Assembly: GCF_026341035.1 (NCBI RefSeq)
Contig: NZ_JAPEOQ010000002.1
Location: forward strand, 3,410,001 to 3,474,000
Reading direction: 5' to 3'
From: Streptomyces sp. NBC_01016
GTDB taxonomy: Bacteria; Actinomycetota; Actinomycetes; Streptomycetales; Streptomycetaceae
DNA: 64,000 bases
The notes below the pieces were generated by a model. It did no database searches. It saw only the letters and a list, made by a program, of their open reading frames with translations, and was not told where the DNA came from. Below are positions 1 through 8,099 of the stretch, piece after piece. Every line of letters starts with the position of its first letter. Positions within the stretch are counted from its first letter, which is position 1. The translations under genes and the position numbers were made by a program.

Positions 1-2222
1 CCGTCGTCGCCCGTGGTGTGCACCGCGACGACGTTGCCCGCCTGGTCGAGGAGCGTGACGCGGGCGTCGTTCACCGGGGAGCCGCCGGTGCCACGGACCG
101 TGCCGGTCAGGGTCGCGGCGGAGCGCAGTACGGCGTCCTGCCGGGTGGCGGTGCCGCCCGCGACCTGGGCCTGACCCGCGAAGGGCTGGAAGCCCTCCGC
201 GCTGGCCGTGAACGTGTAGGCGCCGGGCGGCAGCTGCGGCAGCGAGTAGCCGCCGTCCGTGTCGGTGAGCGCCGAGCCGACGGTCTCACCGCGCTCGTCG
301 GTGGTGATGACGAGCGCGCCGATGACGGGAGCCGAGTCGGACTCGGACCGTACGGTGCCGTAGAGGCCGCCGTCGCCGCTGAGGACGAGGTCGAAGCTGA
401 CCGGTCCGTCCGCGCGGAGCGCGAGCGTGGCGACCCGCGGGTCACGGCCGGGCGCCGAGCCGACGAGGACGTAACCGTCGCCGTCGCCGGACGGGGCCGA
501 CACCGCGTAGCTGCCGTCGGAGGCGGCGGCGCCGCGGCCGATCTGGGCTCCGGTGCGGTCGATCAGGGTGACCACGGCGCCCGTCAGGGGAGCACCCTGA
601 GCGTCGAGGATCCGGCCGTGCACGCCCGGCCCCTCCACCGCGAAGGCGGTGGCGACGGGAGTGACGGGAGCGGCGGAGGCCACGGACTCGGCGACCTCGG
701 CCGCCTCGGACGTCGACTCGACCTTCTGCTGCGCGTGGGCCAGCGGACGGCCCGCACGGTACAGCAGCACCGAGACGATGAGACCGGCCACGAAGAACCC
801 GGCGGCCCACCAGTACGCGGTCGCGTAGCTGTGCACGGCGGCCTCGGCCTGGTCGAGCTTCGAGGCACCGTGGTCGGCGATGTAGTTCGAGGCGGCCGTC
901 GCGGCCATGGTGCTGAACAGCGCCGTACCGATCGAACCGCCGACCTGCTGCATGGTGTTGACGGTTGCGGCGGCGACGCCCTGGTCCTTCGGGTCGACCC
1001 CGAGGGTGGCGAGGCTCATCGCGGGCGGCATCACGAGACCGATACCGACACCGATCATGATCAGCGGCGGCAGCACGTGCGAGGCGTAGCTGCTGGTCAC
1101 GTCGAGCGCGGTGAGCCAGACCAGGCCGCCCGCGGTGAGACCCATGCCGACCGGGACGACCGGCTTGGGGCCGAGCTTCGGAACCAGCGCCATGGTGGCG
1201 ACCTGCGCCGTCACCATCAGCGAAAGGATCATCGGCAGGAACGCGACGCCGGTCTCCATCGGGCTCTTGCCGAGGATGATCTGCAGGTAGTAGGTCAGGA
1301 ACAGGAAGATCCCGAACATGCCCGCACCGGTGATGAACACGCTCACGTAGGACGCGGCACGGTTGCGGTCGGCCAGGACGCGCATCGGCAGCAGCGGGTG
1401 CTTGGCCCGGGTCTGCCACACGATGAAGAGCGCGAGCAGCACGACGCCCGCGGCCAGGAAGACCCAGCACATCCAGTTGCCCCAGCTGTGCGTCTCGGCG
1501 TTGGAGAAGCCGAAGACGATGCTGAAGAGACCCGCCGCGACGAGCAGCGTGCCCAGCAGGTCGAGCTTGGGGCGCGGGCCGGGAGCGGGCTTGCGGACGA
1601 AGATGACCGCGCCGACGACCGCGACCGCGGCGATGACCAGGTTGACGTAGAGCGTCCAGCGCCAGTCGAGGTGCTCGGTGAGGAAGCCGCCGAGCAGCAT
1701 GCCGATGGCACCACCGGAACCGGCGATCGCACCGAAGATGCCGAACGCGCGGGCGCGCTCCTTCGGCTCGGTGAACGTCGTCGTGAGCAGTGCCATCGCG
1801 GTCGGCGCGAGGATCGCGCCGAACACACCCTGCAGGGCGCGGCCCGCGACGAGCATCGAGAAGCCGGTGGCGGCACCGGCGAGGGCGGACGAGCCCGCGA
1901 ACCCTATGAGGCCGATGATCAGCGTGTTCTTGCGTCCGAAGAGGTCGGACAGCTTGCCGCCGAGCAGCAGGAGGCTGCCGAAGGCGAGCGAGTAGGCGGT
2001 GACGACCCACTGGCGGCCGTCGTCGGAGAAGCCGAGGTCCGCCTGGGCGGACGGCAGGGCGATGTTCACGATGGTGGCGTCGAGCACCACCATCAGCTGG
2101 GCGAGGCCGATGACGGCCAGCACCCACCAGCGGTGGGGCACGTGGTGCGCGGCCGGGGCGCCCGGCGGCTGTGCGGACGAGGCCGCGGCCGGACGCTCGG
2201 GCGCGTCGAGCGGGGTGGGCAT
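1..2222 (-). CDS. MFS drug exporter (DHA2/EmrB-QacA type) with C-terminal carboxypeptidase-regulatory-like repeats, 3' end cut
   Basis: Proton-driven efflux permease of the 14-helix DHA2 family. The protein opens with a soluble Pro/Ala-rich stretch, then helix 1 with the family motif VVLDATIVNIALP, followed by RQWVVTAYSLAFGSLLLLGG and the loop motif GKLSDLFGRK. After the last helix (about base 750) the frame stays open to the window edge and encodes beta-sandwich repeats of the carboxypeptidase regulatory-like type, with segments such as LTGTVRGTGGSPVNDARVTL and a second copy GLYGTVRSES...PVIGALV. The start is the ATG at 2222. The gene lies 55 bp downstream of a TetR gene on the same strand, so the two probably form one operon in which TetR represses the pump. 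The substrate cannot be read from the sequence. The 3' end lies outside the window. Confidence 0.88.
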   Translation of the reverse strand, partial: MPTPLDAPERPAAASSAQPPGAPAAHHVPHRWWVLAVIGLAQLMVVLDATIVNIALPSAQADLGFSDDGRQWVVTAYSLAFGSLLLLGGKLSDLFGRKNTLIIGLIGFAGSSALAGAATGFSMLVAGRALQGVFGAILAPTAMALLTTTFTEPKERARAFGIFGAIAGSGGAIGMLLGGFLTEHLDWRWTLYVNLVIAAVAVVGAVIFVRKPAPGPRPKLDLLGTLLVAAGLFSIVFGFSNAETHSWGNWMCWVFLAAGVVLLALFIVWQTRAKHPLLPMRVLADRNRAASYVSVFITGAGMFGIFLFLTYYLQIILGKSPMETGVAFLPMILSLMVTAQVATMALVPKLGPKPVVPVGMGLTAGGLVWLTALDVTSSYASHVLPPLIMIGVGIGLVMPPAMSLATLGVDPKDQGVAAATVNTMQQVGGSIGTALFSTMAATAASNYIADHGASKLDQAEAAVHSYATAYWWAAGFFVAGLIVSVLLYRAGRPLAHAQQKVESTSEAAEVAESVASAAPVTPVATAFAVEGPGVHGRILDAQGAPLTGAVVTLIDRTGAQIGRGAAASDGSYAVSAPSGDGDGYVLVGSAPGRDPRVATLALRADGPVSFDLVLSGDGGLYGTVRSESDSAPVIGALVITTDERGETVGSALTDTDGGYSLPQLPPGAYTFTASAEGFQPFAGQAQVAGGTATRQDAVLRSAATLTGTVRGTGGSPVNDARVTLLDQAGNVVAVHTTGDD

Positions 2223-2277
2223 TGCGTGGTCCTTCGAGGTCTGTCGGGAGCCGGAGGCCGGGAGGGGCCGGAGGCGG

Positions 2278-2877
2278 TCAGGCGTTCAGCAGCAAGGGGA
2301 GGACGACGGTGTCCACGTAGCGCTGGAGATATTCGGTGTCGGCCGCCTGCCGCTCGAGGAGCGGCCGGGAGAAGACGGAGCCGACGAACATGTGCGGAAG
2401 GAAACCGCAGGCGGGCGCGGAGCGGTCGATCTCGCCGCGCTCCGCGGCCCGCGCGAGCATCGCCTCGAACAGGTCGAGCTCGGGCTGGACGAGCGCCTCG
2501 TGCACGGCGTCCGCGAGCTCCGCGTCCTTGCGGATGGCCAGCGAGATGCCGCGTACGAGGTCGAGGTCCTTGCGGGCCTCGCCGATCCGCTGCGCGAGCG
2601 CGTGCAGATCGCCCCTCAGGGACCCGGTGTCGAGGTCCTCCAGGGAGAACGGCCGCATCTCGCGCAGCGCCTCGGACACCAGGCGTGGCTTGCTGCCCCA
2701 CTGCCGGTAGAGCGTGGCCTTGCTGCACCGCGACTCCGCGGCGACGGCGTCGAGCGTCATCGTCTCGTAGCCGACGTCGCGTACGAGGTCGAGGGTGCGT
2801 CCGTAGAGCTCGCGCTCCCGCTCGGGGGTGAGCCGGGTGCGCCGCTTTCTGCGGGTGAGGGGTTCGGGCAGCCCCAT
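2278..2877 (-). CDS. TetR/AcrR-family repressor, likely of the adjacent efflux pump
   Basis: A 199-residue one-component regulator. The N-terminal HTH spans roughly residues 20-65 (TLDAVAAESRCSKATLYRQW), followed by an all-helical ligand-binding domain ending in VDTVVLPLLLNA. It starts at ATG 2877 and lies immediately upstream of the MFS pump in the same direction. Its promoter region holds several palindromes (2942-2954, 2954-2970, 2984-3001), consistent with autorepression and control of the pump. The ligand is unknown. TetR-pump pairs of this layout usually respond to a substrate of the pump, but that is inference. Confidence 0.9.
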   Translation of the reverse strand: MGLPEPLTRRKRRTRLTPERERELYGRTLDLVRDVGYETMTLDAVAAESRCSKATLYRQWGSKPRLVSEALREMRPFSLEDLDTGSLRGDLHALAQRIGEARKDLDLVRGISLAIRKDAELADAVHEALVQPELDLFEAMLARAAERGEIDRSAPACGFLPHMFVGSVFSRPLLERQAADTEYLQRYVDTVVLPLLLNA

Positions 2878-2941
2878 GGATTCCTTGCCTGATGGTGGTG
2901 CGCGGATCCGCTCGCGGTCTGTCGTGCGCGGATAAGCGATC

Positions 2942-2954
2942 CGAAACGGTTTCG
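2942..2954. promoter_or_regulatory. Candidate TetR operator 1 (CGAAAC-G-GTTTCG)
   Basis: A perfect inverted repeat with 6-bp arms and a 1-bp centre, 65 bp upstream of the tetR start. Its arms share the GAAAC/GTTTC core with the second palindrome at 2984-3001, which is why both are assigned to the same regulator. Confidence 0.55.
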
Positions 2955-2983
2955 TACCGCTAAAAGGTACGCCCTCCCGTCAT

Positions 2984-3001
2984 CGAAACGCAAACGTTTC
3001 G
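2984..3001. promoter_or_regulatory. Candidate TetR operator 2 (CGAAACG-N4-CGTTTCG)
   Basis: A perfect inverted repeat with 7-bp arms around CAAA. It shares the GAAAC/GTTTC half-site with operator 1, 42 bp away start to start, about four helical turns. Confidence 0.55.
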
Positions 3002-3044
3002 CTGTGGGGTTGGTCCGGACCGCCGCCGCAATGATTCCGAATGT

Positions 3045-3058
3045 GCATCGCAAGATGC
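3045..3058. promoter_or_regulatory. Short palindrome upstream of the glucarate operon
   Basis: GCATC-GCAA-GATGC, 130 bp upstream of kdgD. It differs in sequence from the TetR-type palindromes nearby, so it may be the site of a separate sugar-acid regulator. No such regulator gene is adjacent. Support is only the symmetry. Confidence 0.3.
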
Positions 3059-3187
3059 GAAATCGGTGTTGGACGCGCATCAGCCCCAGCTCATAGCGTC
3101 ACGCCAGACCAGTGACGCAGGCCATACGGGAGTCGGCCCGCCTCCTGGTACGTCTGTCGCACACCTCAGTTCGGGAGCACCACCGCT

Positions 3188-4120
3188 ATGACCGCCTACA
3201 CGCCCGCCGGCCTCGGTCGACGCCTCGGCTCTGGCCTGCTGTCCTTCCCCGTGACCCACTTCCGGGGCGAGGACCACCCCGCCGCCCTCGACTTCGACGA
3301 GGAGGCCTTTCGGGAGCACATCGGCCGCCTGGGAGCGTACGAGGTGGCCGGGCTCTTCGCGGCCGGCGGCACCGGCGAGTTCTTCTCGCTGACCGTGCCC
3401 GAGGTCGGGCGTGTCGTCGCCGCCGCCGTGGCCGCCGCACCCGAGGGCACGCCGATCCTGGCCCCGGTCGGCTACGGCACCGCCACCGCCGTCGAGATGG
3501 CGAAGGCCGCCGAGAGCGCGGGCGCCGACGGCATCCTGCTCTTCCCGCCGTACCTCACCGAGGCCCCGCAGGACGGACTCGCCGCGCACGTCGAGGCGGT
3601 CTGCAAGGCGACGAACCTCGGTGTCATCATCTACAGCCGCGCGAACGCCGTGTACCGCGCCGACACCGTGGCCCGCGTCGCCGAGTGCTGCCCGAACCTG
3701 ATCGGCTTCAAGGACGGCGTCGGTGACATCGACGCCATGACCCGCATCTACACGAAGCTCGGCGACCGCCTCACCTACATCGGCGGCCTGCCGACCGCTG
3801 AGACCTTCGCCCTGCCCTACCTCGAACTCGGTGTCACCACCTACTCGTCGGCCATCTTCAACTTCGTCCCGGAGTTCGCGCTCTCCTTCTACGCGGACGT
3901 CCGCGCCCGCCGCCACGACGAAGTGCTGCGCAAGCTCCGGGAGTTCGTCCTTCCGTACACGGAGATCCGCAACCGCAAGAGCGGGTACGCGGTCAGCATC
4001 GTCAAGGCGGGACTCACCGTCACCGGCCACCCCACGGGCCCGGTCCGGCCGCCGCTGACCGACCTCGAACCGGACGAACTCGACGCGCTCACCGCGCTGA
4101 TCAGGGGGATCGACCTCTGA
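3188..4120 (+). CDS. kdgD: 5-dehydro-4-deoxyglucarate dehydratase
   Basis: Decarboxylating dehydratase of the DHDPS/NAL class I aldolase fold. It converts 5-dehydro-4-deoxy-D-glucarate to 2,5-dioxopentanoate (alpha-ketoglutarate semialdehyde), CO2 and water in the cytosol. The 310 residues match the usual length. Visible features are the substrate-carboxylate loop GGTGEF (residues 60-65), Tyr149 in VIIYSRA and the Schiff-base Lys175 in LIGFKDGVGD. A GGGAG ribosome site sits about 10 bp before ATG 3188. It is first in a three-gene glucarate operon with gudD and a GntP permease, which strongly supports the specific assignment over dihydrodipicolinate synthase. Confidence 0.95.
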   Translation: MTAYTPAGLGRRLGSGLLSFPVTHFRGEDHPAALDFDEEAFREHIGRLGAYEVAGLFAAGGTGEFFSLTVPEVGRVVAAAVAAAPEGTPILAPVGYGTATAVEMAKAAESAGADGILLFPPYLTEAPQDGLAAHVEAVCKATNLGVIIYSRANAVYRADTVARVAECCPNLIGFKDGVGDIDAMTRIYTKLGDRLTYIGGLPTAETFALPYLELGVTTYSSAIFNFVPEFALSFYADVRARRHDEVLRKLREFVLPYTEIRNRKSGYAVSIVKAGLTVTGHPTGPVRPPLTDLEPDELDALTALIRGIDL

Positions 4121-4210
4121 GAGCACACCACGCGCGACCCATGCACTGCCCGCCCCTTCCGTAGGTCCCCTCATCCGCCTGCGAGCCGCACGCGAAAGGT
4201 CTCACCGTCC

Positions 4211-5560
4211 ATGAGCACCAAGGTCGTTCCAACCGCCGCCACCCCCGTCGTCGCCTCGATGCGGGTCGTCCCGGTCGCGGGCCAGGACAGCATGCTGCTG
4301 AACCTGAGCGGCGCCCACGCCCCGTACTTCACCCGCAACCTGGTGATCCTCACCGACTCCGACGGCCGCACCGGTGTGGGCGAGGTCCCCGGCGGCGAGC
4401 CCATCCGCGGCACCCTCGAAGACGCCACCGACCTCGTCGTCGGCCGGCCCGTCGGTGACCCGCAGGCGGTGCTGCGCGCGATACGCGAGCGGTTCGGCGA
4501 CCGGGACGCGGGCGGCCGCGGCGCGCAGACCTTCGACCTGCGCGTCACCGTGCACGCGGTCACCGCCGTCGAGGCCGCACTGCTCGACCTGCTCGGCCAG
4601 TACCTGAACGTGCCGGTCGCGGCGCTCCTCGGCGAGGGCGTGCAGCGGACGTCCGTCCCCGTCCTCGGCTACCTCTTCTACGTCGGTGACCGCCGCCGCA
4701 CCGACCTCCCGTACCGCGACGAGTCCGACGCCAAGGACGCCTGGGAGCGGCTGCGCAGCGAGGAGGCGCTCACCCCCGAGGCGGTCGTCGCGCTCGCCGA
4801 GGCGGCCCAGGAGCGGTACGGGTTCCAGGACTTCAAGCTCAAGGGCGGTGTGCTCGACGGGCGCGCCGAGGCCGAGGCCGTCACCGCGCTCGCCGAACGG
4901 TTCCCCGAGGCCCGCATCACCCTCGACCCCAACGGCGGCTGGCTGCTCGACGAGGCCATCGAGATCGGCCGTTCGCTGCGTGACGTGCTCGCGTACGCCG
5001 AGGACCCGTGCGGCGCCGAGGGCGGCTACTCGGGCCGTGAGGTGATGGCCGAGTTCCGCCGCGCCACCGGCCTCAAGACCGCCACCAACATGATCGCCAC
5101 GGACTGGCGGCAGTTGGGCCACGCCATCAAGGCCGACGCGGTCGACATCCCGCTGGCCGACCCGCACTTCTGGACCATGAACGGTTCGGTGCGTGTCGCG
5201 CAGCTCTGCGACGCCTGGGGTCTGACCTGGGGCTCGCACTCCAACAACCACTTCGACGTATCGCTGGCGATGTTCACGCACGTCGCCGCCGCGGCGCCCG
5301 GTGACATCACCGCCATCGACACCCACTGGATCTGGCAGGACGGCCAGCGCCTGACCCGTGAGCCGCTGCCCATCGAGGGCGGCGCCATCGCCCTGCCCGA
5401 ACGCCCGGGCCTGGGCGTCGAGTTGGACATGGAGCAGATCGAGGCGGCCCACCAGCGCTACCTCTCCCTCGGCCTCGGCAGCCGGGACGACGCCGCCGGT
5501 ATGCAGTACCTGGTCCCCGGCTGGACCTTCGACGCCAAGCGCCCCGCGCTGGTGCGCTGA
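4211..5560 (+). CDS. gudD: Glucarate dehydratase (enolase superfamily)
   Basis: Dehydrates D-glucarate (and often L-idarate) to 5-dehydro-4-deoxyglucarate, the substrate of the upstream KdgD. The 449 residues match the family. The catalytic set is complete: Lys209/Lys211 in FKLKGG, metal ligands Asp239 (TLDPNGGW), Glu264 (AEDPCG) and Asn293 (TNMIATDW), and His347 in GSHSNNHFD. These lie a few residues from the corresponding positions in E. coli GudD. ATG 4211 follows a 90-bp spacer after kdgD. Co-direction and pathway order indicate one operon. Confidence 0.95.
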   Translation: MSTKVVPTAATPVVASMRVVPVAGQDSMLLNLSGAHAPYFTRNLVILTDSDGRTGVGEVPGGEPIRGTLEDATDLVVGRPVGDPQAVLRAIRERFGDRDAGGRGAQTFDLRVTVHAVTAVEAALLDLLGQYLNVPVAALLGEGVQRTSVPVLGYLFYVGDRRRTDLPYRDESDAKDAWERLRSEEALTPEAVVALAEAAQERYGFQDFKLKGGVLDGRAEAEAVTALAERFPEARITLDPNGGWLLDEAIEIGRSLRDVLAYAEDPCGAEGGYSGREVMAEFRRATGLKTATNMIATDWRQLGHAIKADAVDIPLADPHFWTMNGSVRVAQLCDAWGLTWGSHSNNHFDVSLAMFTHVAAAAPGDITAIDTHWIWQDGQRLTREPLPIEGGAIALPERPGLGVELDMEQIEAAHQRYLSLGLGSRDDAAGMQYLVPGWTFDAKRPALVR

Positions 5561-5680
5561 GCCTTCTCCGCTCGCGCCTCTCTTTTTGCCGGTGCGGCGT
5601 CCGTCCGTGACGCCGCACCGAGCCCTCGCATGCCCTGACTTCAGAACGTGCACCTCCGTCACTTCGAAGGAGAAGTGATC

Positions 5681-7003
5681 ATGCCCATGCTCGTCGTTGC
5701 GCTCAGTGTTGTGGCGCTGCTGTTTTTGATGACCAAGATGAAGCTCAACGGCTTCGTTTCCCTGCTTCTCGTCGCGGTGGTCGTCGCGATGGTCCAGGGC
5801 ATCAGCCTGCCGGAGATCTCCGATGTACTGGAGACCGGTATCGGTGATCAACTCTCCGGCACCCTGCCGGTGATCGGCCTGGGGGCCATGGTCGGCCGCG
5901 TGATGGGTGACGCGGGAGCGGCCCAGCGCATCGCCACCAAGCTGACCAAGGCGTTCGGCGACCGATGGGTGCAGGTGGCGATGGTCGTCACCGCGATGCT
6001 CATCGGCGTCACGATGTTCTACGAGGTCGCCTTCGTCATCATCGTCCCGGTGGCGTTCACCCTGGTCCGCGTCACCCGGCAGAACCTGCTGTGGATCGGC
6101 CTGCCGATGTCCATCGCGCTCTCCACGATGCACAGCTTCCTGCCGCCGCACCCGGGCCCGGTCGCCGTCGCCGAGACGTTCGACGCCTCCATCGGCAAGA
6201 CGCTCTTCGTCGGCCTGTTCATCGCCGTCCCGGCCGGCGCCCTGATCGCCCTGGTCTGGCCCCGGCTGCCGTTCATCCGCCGGATGAACCCGTCGATACC
6301 CGAAGGCCTCGTCACCGAGCACGTCTTCGACGAGGACGAGATGCCGGCCCTCGGCTGGTCGCTCGCGGTCGCCCTGCTCCCGGTGGTCCTCATCGCCGGC
6401 GCGGCCATCGCCGAGATGACCCTCGACGACCACGCCCCCGGCATGGGTGTCATCAAGTTCATCGGTTCCCCCGAGTTCGCGCTGCTGCTGACCCTGCTTC
6501 TGGCCATGTACGTCTTCGGCCCGCGCGTCGGCCGCTCGTTCAAGGAGATCGCCACCTCCTGCGGCGACGCCGCCAAGTCCATGGCCATGATCATGCTGGT
6601 GATCGCGGCGGGCGGCGCGTACAAGAACGTCCTCGTCGAGGGCGGCATCGCGGACTACATCAAGAACACCACCGAGCACTGGTCGATCTCGCCGCTGCTG
6701 CTCGCCTGGCTGATCGCCGCGATCCTGCGCATCGCCCTCGGCTCGGCCACGGTCGCGGTGTCCACCGCCGCCGGCATCGTGGCACCCCTGGTGGCGAGCA
6801 GCGGCGCCTCCCCGGAGCTGATGGTGCTCGCCGTCACCTGCGGCTCGATCGCCTTCTCCCACGTCAACGACCCGGGCTTCTGGATGTTCAAGGAATACTT
6901 CAACCTCTCGGTCCTCGACGCGATCAAGGCACGGACCACGTATACGACGGTCCTGGCGTTGCTGGGCCTCGGTGGGGTGTTGGCGCTCAATGCCGTGATG
7001 TGA
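5681..7003 (+). CDS. GntP-family gluconate/sugar-acid:H+ symporter
   Basis: Inner-membrane permease of 440 residues with about 12-14 hydrophobic segments. Family signatures are FLPPHPGPVAVAE, SATVAVSTAAGI and HVNDPGFWMFKEYF near the C terminus. The start at 5681 is fixed by the strong AAGGAG at 5668-5673; an in-frame upstream codon at 5648 has no such site. Position behind kdgD and gudD suggests it imports glucarate rather than gluconate, which is inference. A perfect hairpin follows the stop. Confidence 0.93.
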   Translation: MPMLVVALSVVALLFLMTKMKLNGFVSLLLVAVVVAMVQGISLPEISDVLETGIGDQLSGTLPVIGLGAMVGRVMGDAGAAQRIATKLTKAFGDRWVQVAMVVTAMLIGVTMFYEVAFVIIVPVAFTLVRVTRQNLLWIGLPMSIALSTMHSFLPPHPGPVAVAETFDASIGKTLFVGLFIAVPAGALIALVWPRLPFIRRMNPSIPEGLVTEHVFDEDEMPALGWSLAVALLPVVLIAGAAIAEMTLDDHAPGMGVIKFIGSPEFALLLTLLLAMYVFGPRVGRSFKEIATSCGDAAKSMAMIMLVIAAGGAYKNVLVEGGIADYIKNTTEHWSISPLLLAWLIAAILRIALGSATVAVSTAAGIVAPLVASSGASPELMVLAVTCGSIAFSHVNDPGFWMFKEYFNLSVLDAIKARTTYTTVLALLGLGGVLALNAVM

Positions 7004-7020
7004 GGGTCTTCCGGCAAGCA

Positions 7021-7057
7021 GTGACACCGGGTCGCGCGAGGAGCGGCCCGGTGTCAC
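7021..7057. terminator. Bidirectional terminator-like hairpin between gntP-type gene and lysR
   Basis: An 11-bp perfect stem (7021-7031 with 7047-7057, arms GTGACACCGGG/CCCGGTGTCAC) and a 15-nt loop. It sits between two convergent genes and overlaps the lysR stop codon. There is no long U tract, as is usual in high-GC actinobacteria. Confidence 0.65.
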
Positions 7058-7944
7058 GCCGACATGAGGGCCCGGGTCACCGCCGTGATCGCCGGGGTCG
7101 GGGTGCCAGGGAGGCGGGCCAGGTGCACCCGGCGGATCTCGGGCGGTGCCCCCTCGACGCTCAGCAGCGTCACCCCCGGCGGCAGCACCGGAGCGAGTCG
7201 GCGCGGCACCGTGGTCACTCCGAAACCGGCGGCGACCAGCTGCGTCTTCGTCAGCCAGTCGCGCGCCGAGTGGACCACGCGCGGCCGTCCGGGCAGACCC
7301 GGCCAGACGCCCAGCAGGGGCTCGGAACGGGACGACGGGGTGGCGATCCATGCCGCGTCGACCAACTCGTCGATGTGCACGCCGGCGCGGCCCGCGAACT
7401 CCCCGGTCGCCGGGGCCGCCACCACCAGGTCGGTGTCCTCGACGGTCTCGAACCGCAGGCGCGGTGACTCGCCGTCCGACGGCCGGTGCGGCGGGCGGGA
7501 GGTGAGCAGCGCCAGGTCGATCGAGCCGGCGCGCAGCGCCCGCGTCAGGCCGGGCGTGGTGCCCTCGCGCGTGGTGACCGTGATCTGCGGATCGGCCTGC
7601 GCGAGGCGCCGCAGCGCGGCGGGCAGAAACGCCGCGCCCGCGCTCAGGACGGCGCCCAGACGCACCACTTCCGTCCGCGCCGCGGCCCCGGCGAGTTCAC
7701 GCTCCGCCGCCGCGACGGCGTCGAGGACGGTCCGGCCGTGCCGCAGCAGGGTCAGGCCCGCCGGTGTGAGCCGCACCCCGTTCCTGCGGCGCTCGAACAG
7801 GGCGGCGCCCGCGGCCTGTTCGAGGGCGGCGGCCTGGCGGGAGACGGCCGACTGCGTGTAGCCGAGCCGGGCGGCCGCCGCCGTGAAACTGCCGGACTCC
7901 GCGATCTGCCGCAGGACCCGCAGGCCCGCACTGGAGATGTCCAT
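7054..7944 (-). CDS. LysR-family transcriptional regulator
   Basis: A 296-residue LTTR. The winged HTH at the N terminus reads GSFTAAAARLGYTQSAVSRQAAALE, followed by a periplasmic-binding-type effector domain. I place the start at ATG 7944 (MDISSAGLRVLRQ), because the longer frame adds a Cys-rich leader unlike LTTRs. It is divergent from the MDR oxidoreductase at 8100. The 155-bp space between them holds a perfect 21-bp palindrome, the classic arrangement for an LTTR controlling its neighbour. Confidence 0.9.
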   Translation of the reverse strand: MDISSAGLRVLRQIAESGSFTAAAARLGYTQSAVSRQAAALEQAAGAALFERRRNGVRLTPAGLTLLRHGRTVLDAVAAAERELAGAAARTEVVRLGAVLSAGAAFLPAALRRLAQADPQITVTTREGTTPGLTRALRAGSIDLALLTSRPPHRPSDGESPRLRFETVEDTDLVVAAPATGEFAGRAGVHIDELVDAAWIATPSSRSEPLLGVWPGLPGRPRVVHSARDWLTKTQLVAAGFGVTTVPRRLAPVLPPGVTLLSVEGAPPEIRRVHLARLPGTPTPAITAVTRALMSA

Positions 7945-7990
7945 GGGTCCTACGAATACCAGGGCCGCTCCGCACGGACACCAGCGGCAC

Positions 7991-8011
7991 GCCATGCGGA
8001 CTCCGCATGGC
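7991..8011. promoter_or_regulatory. Candidate LysR box between lysR and the MDR gene
   Basis: A perfect inverted repeat with 10-bp arms GCCATGCGGA and TCCGCATGGC around a single C. The inner 15 bp have the ATGC-N7-GCAT shape expected of an LTTR site. It lies 46 bp from the lysR start and 89 bp from the oxidoreductase start. Confidence 0.6.
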
Positions 8012-8099
8012 AGGGATGCCGGATCGTCGCTTCCCGCATGCCCGGCGCGCTCCTAACGTCGATCCCGGAAACCGTTCCCTCACACCCGGAGGTCCACCC

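Larger units (their letters stand above)
2878..3187. promoter_or_regulatory. 310-bp divergent intergenic region between tetR and kdgD
   Basis: This is the only gene-free stretch of about 300 bp in the window. Its tetR-proximal half is AT-richer than the surroundings and holds three short palindromes. These are CGAAAC-G-GTTTCG (2942-2954), GTACC-7-GGTAC (2954-2970) and CGAAACG-4-CGTTTCG (2984-3001). A fourth, GCATC-GCAA-GATGC (3045-3058), lies closer to kdgD and could belong to a sugar-acid regulator encoded elsewhere. I see no coding sequence that keeps codon bias here. Confidence 0.6.

Noticed and set aside
18..2831. A very long plus-strand open frame of 937 codons opposite the MFS and tetR genes
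   Set aside because: Its protein is repetitive Arg/Gly/Ala without family features, and it lies antisense to two well-supported genes. Long antisense frames are expected at this GC content.
4202..7351. A 1049-codon minus-strand frame opposite gudD and the GntP-type gene
   Set aside because: Asp/His/Gly/Arg-rich shadow translation with no domain; the plus-strand genes have complete catalytic motifs.
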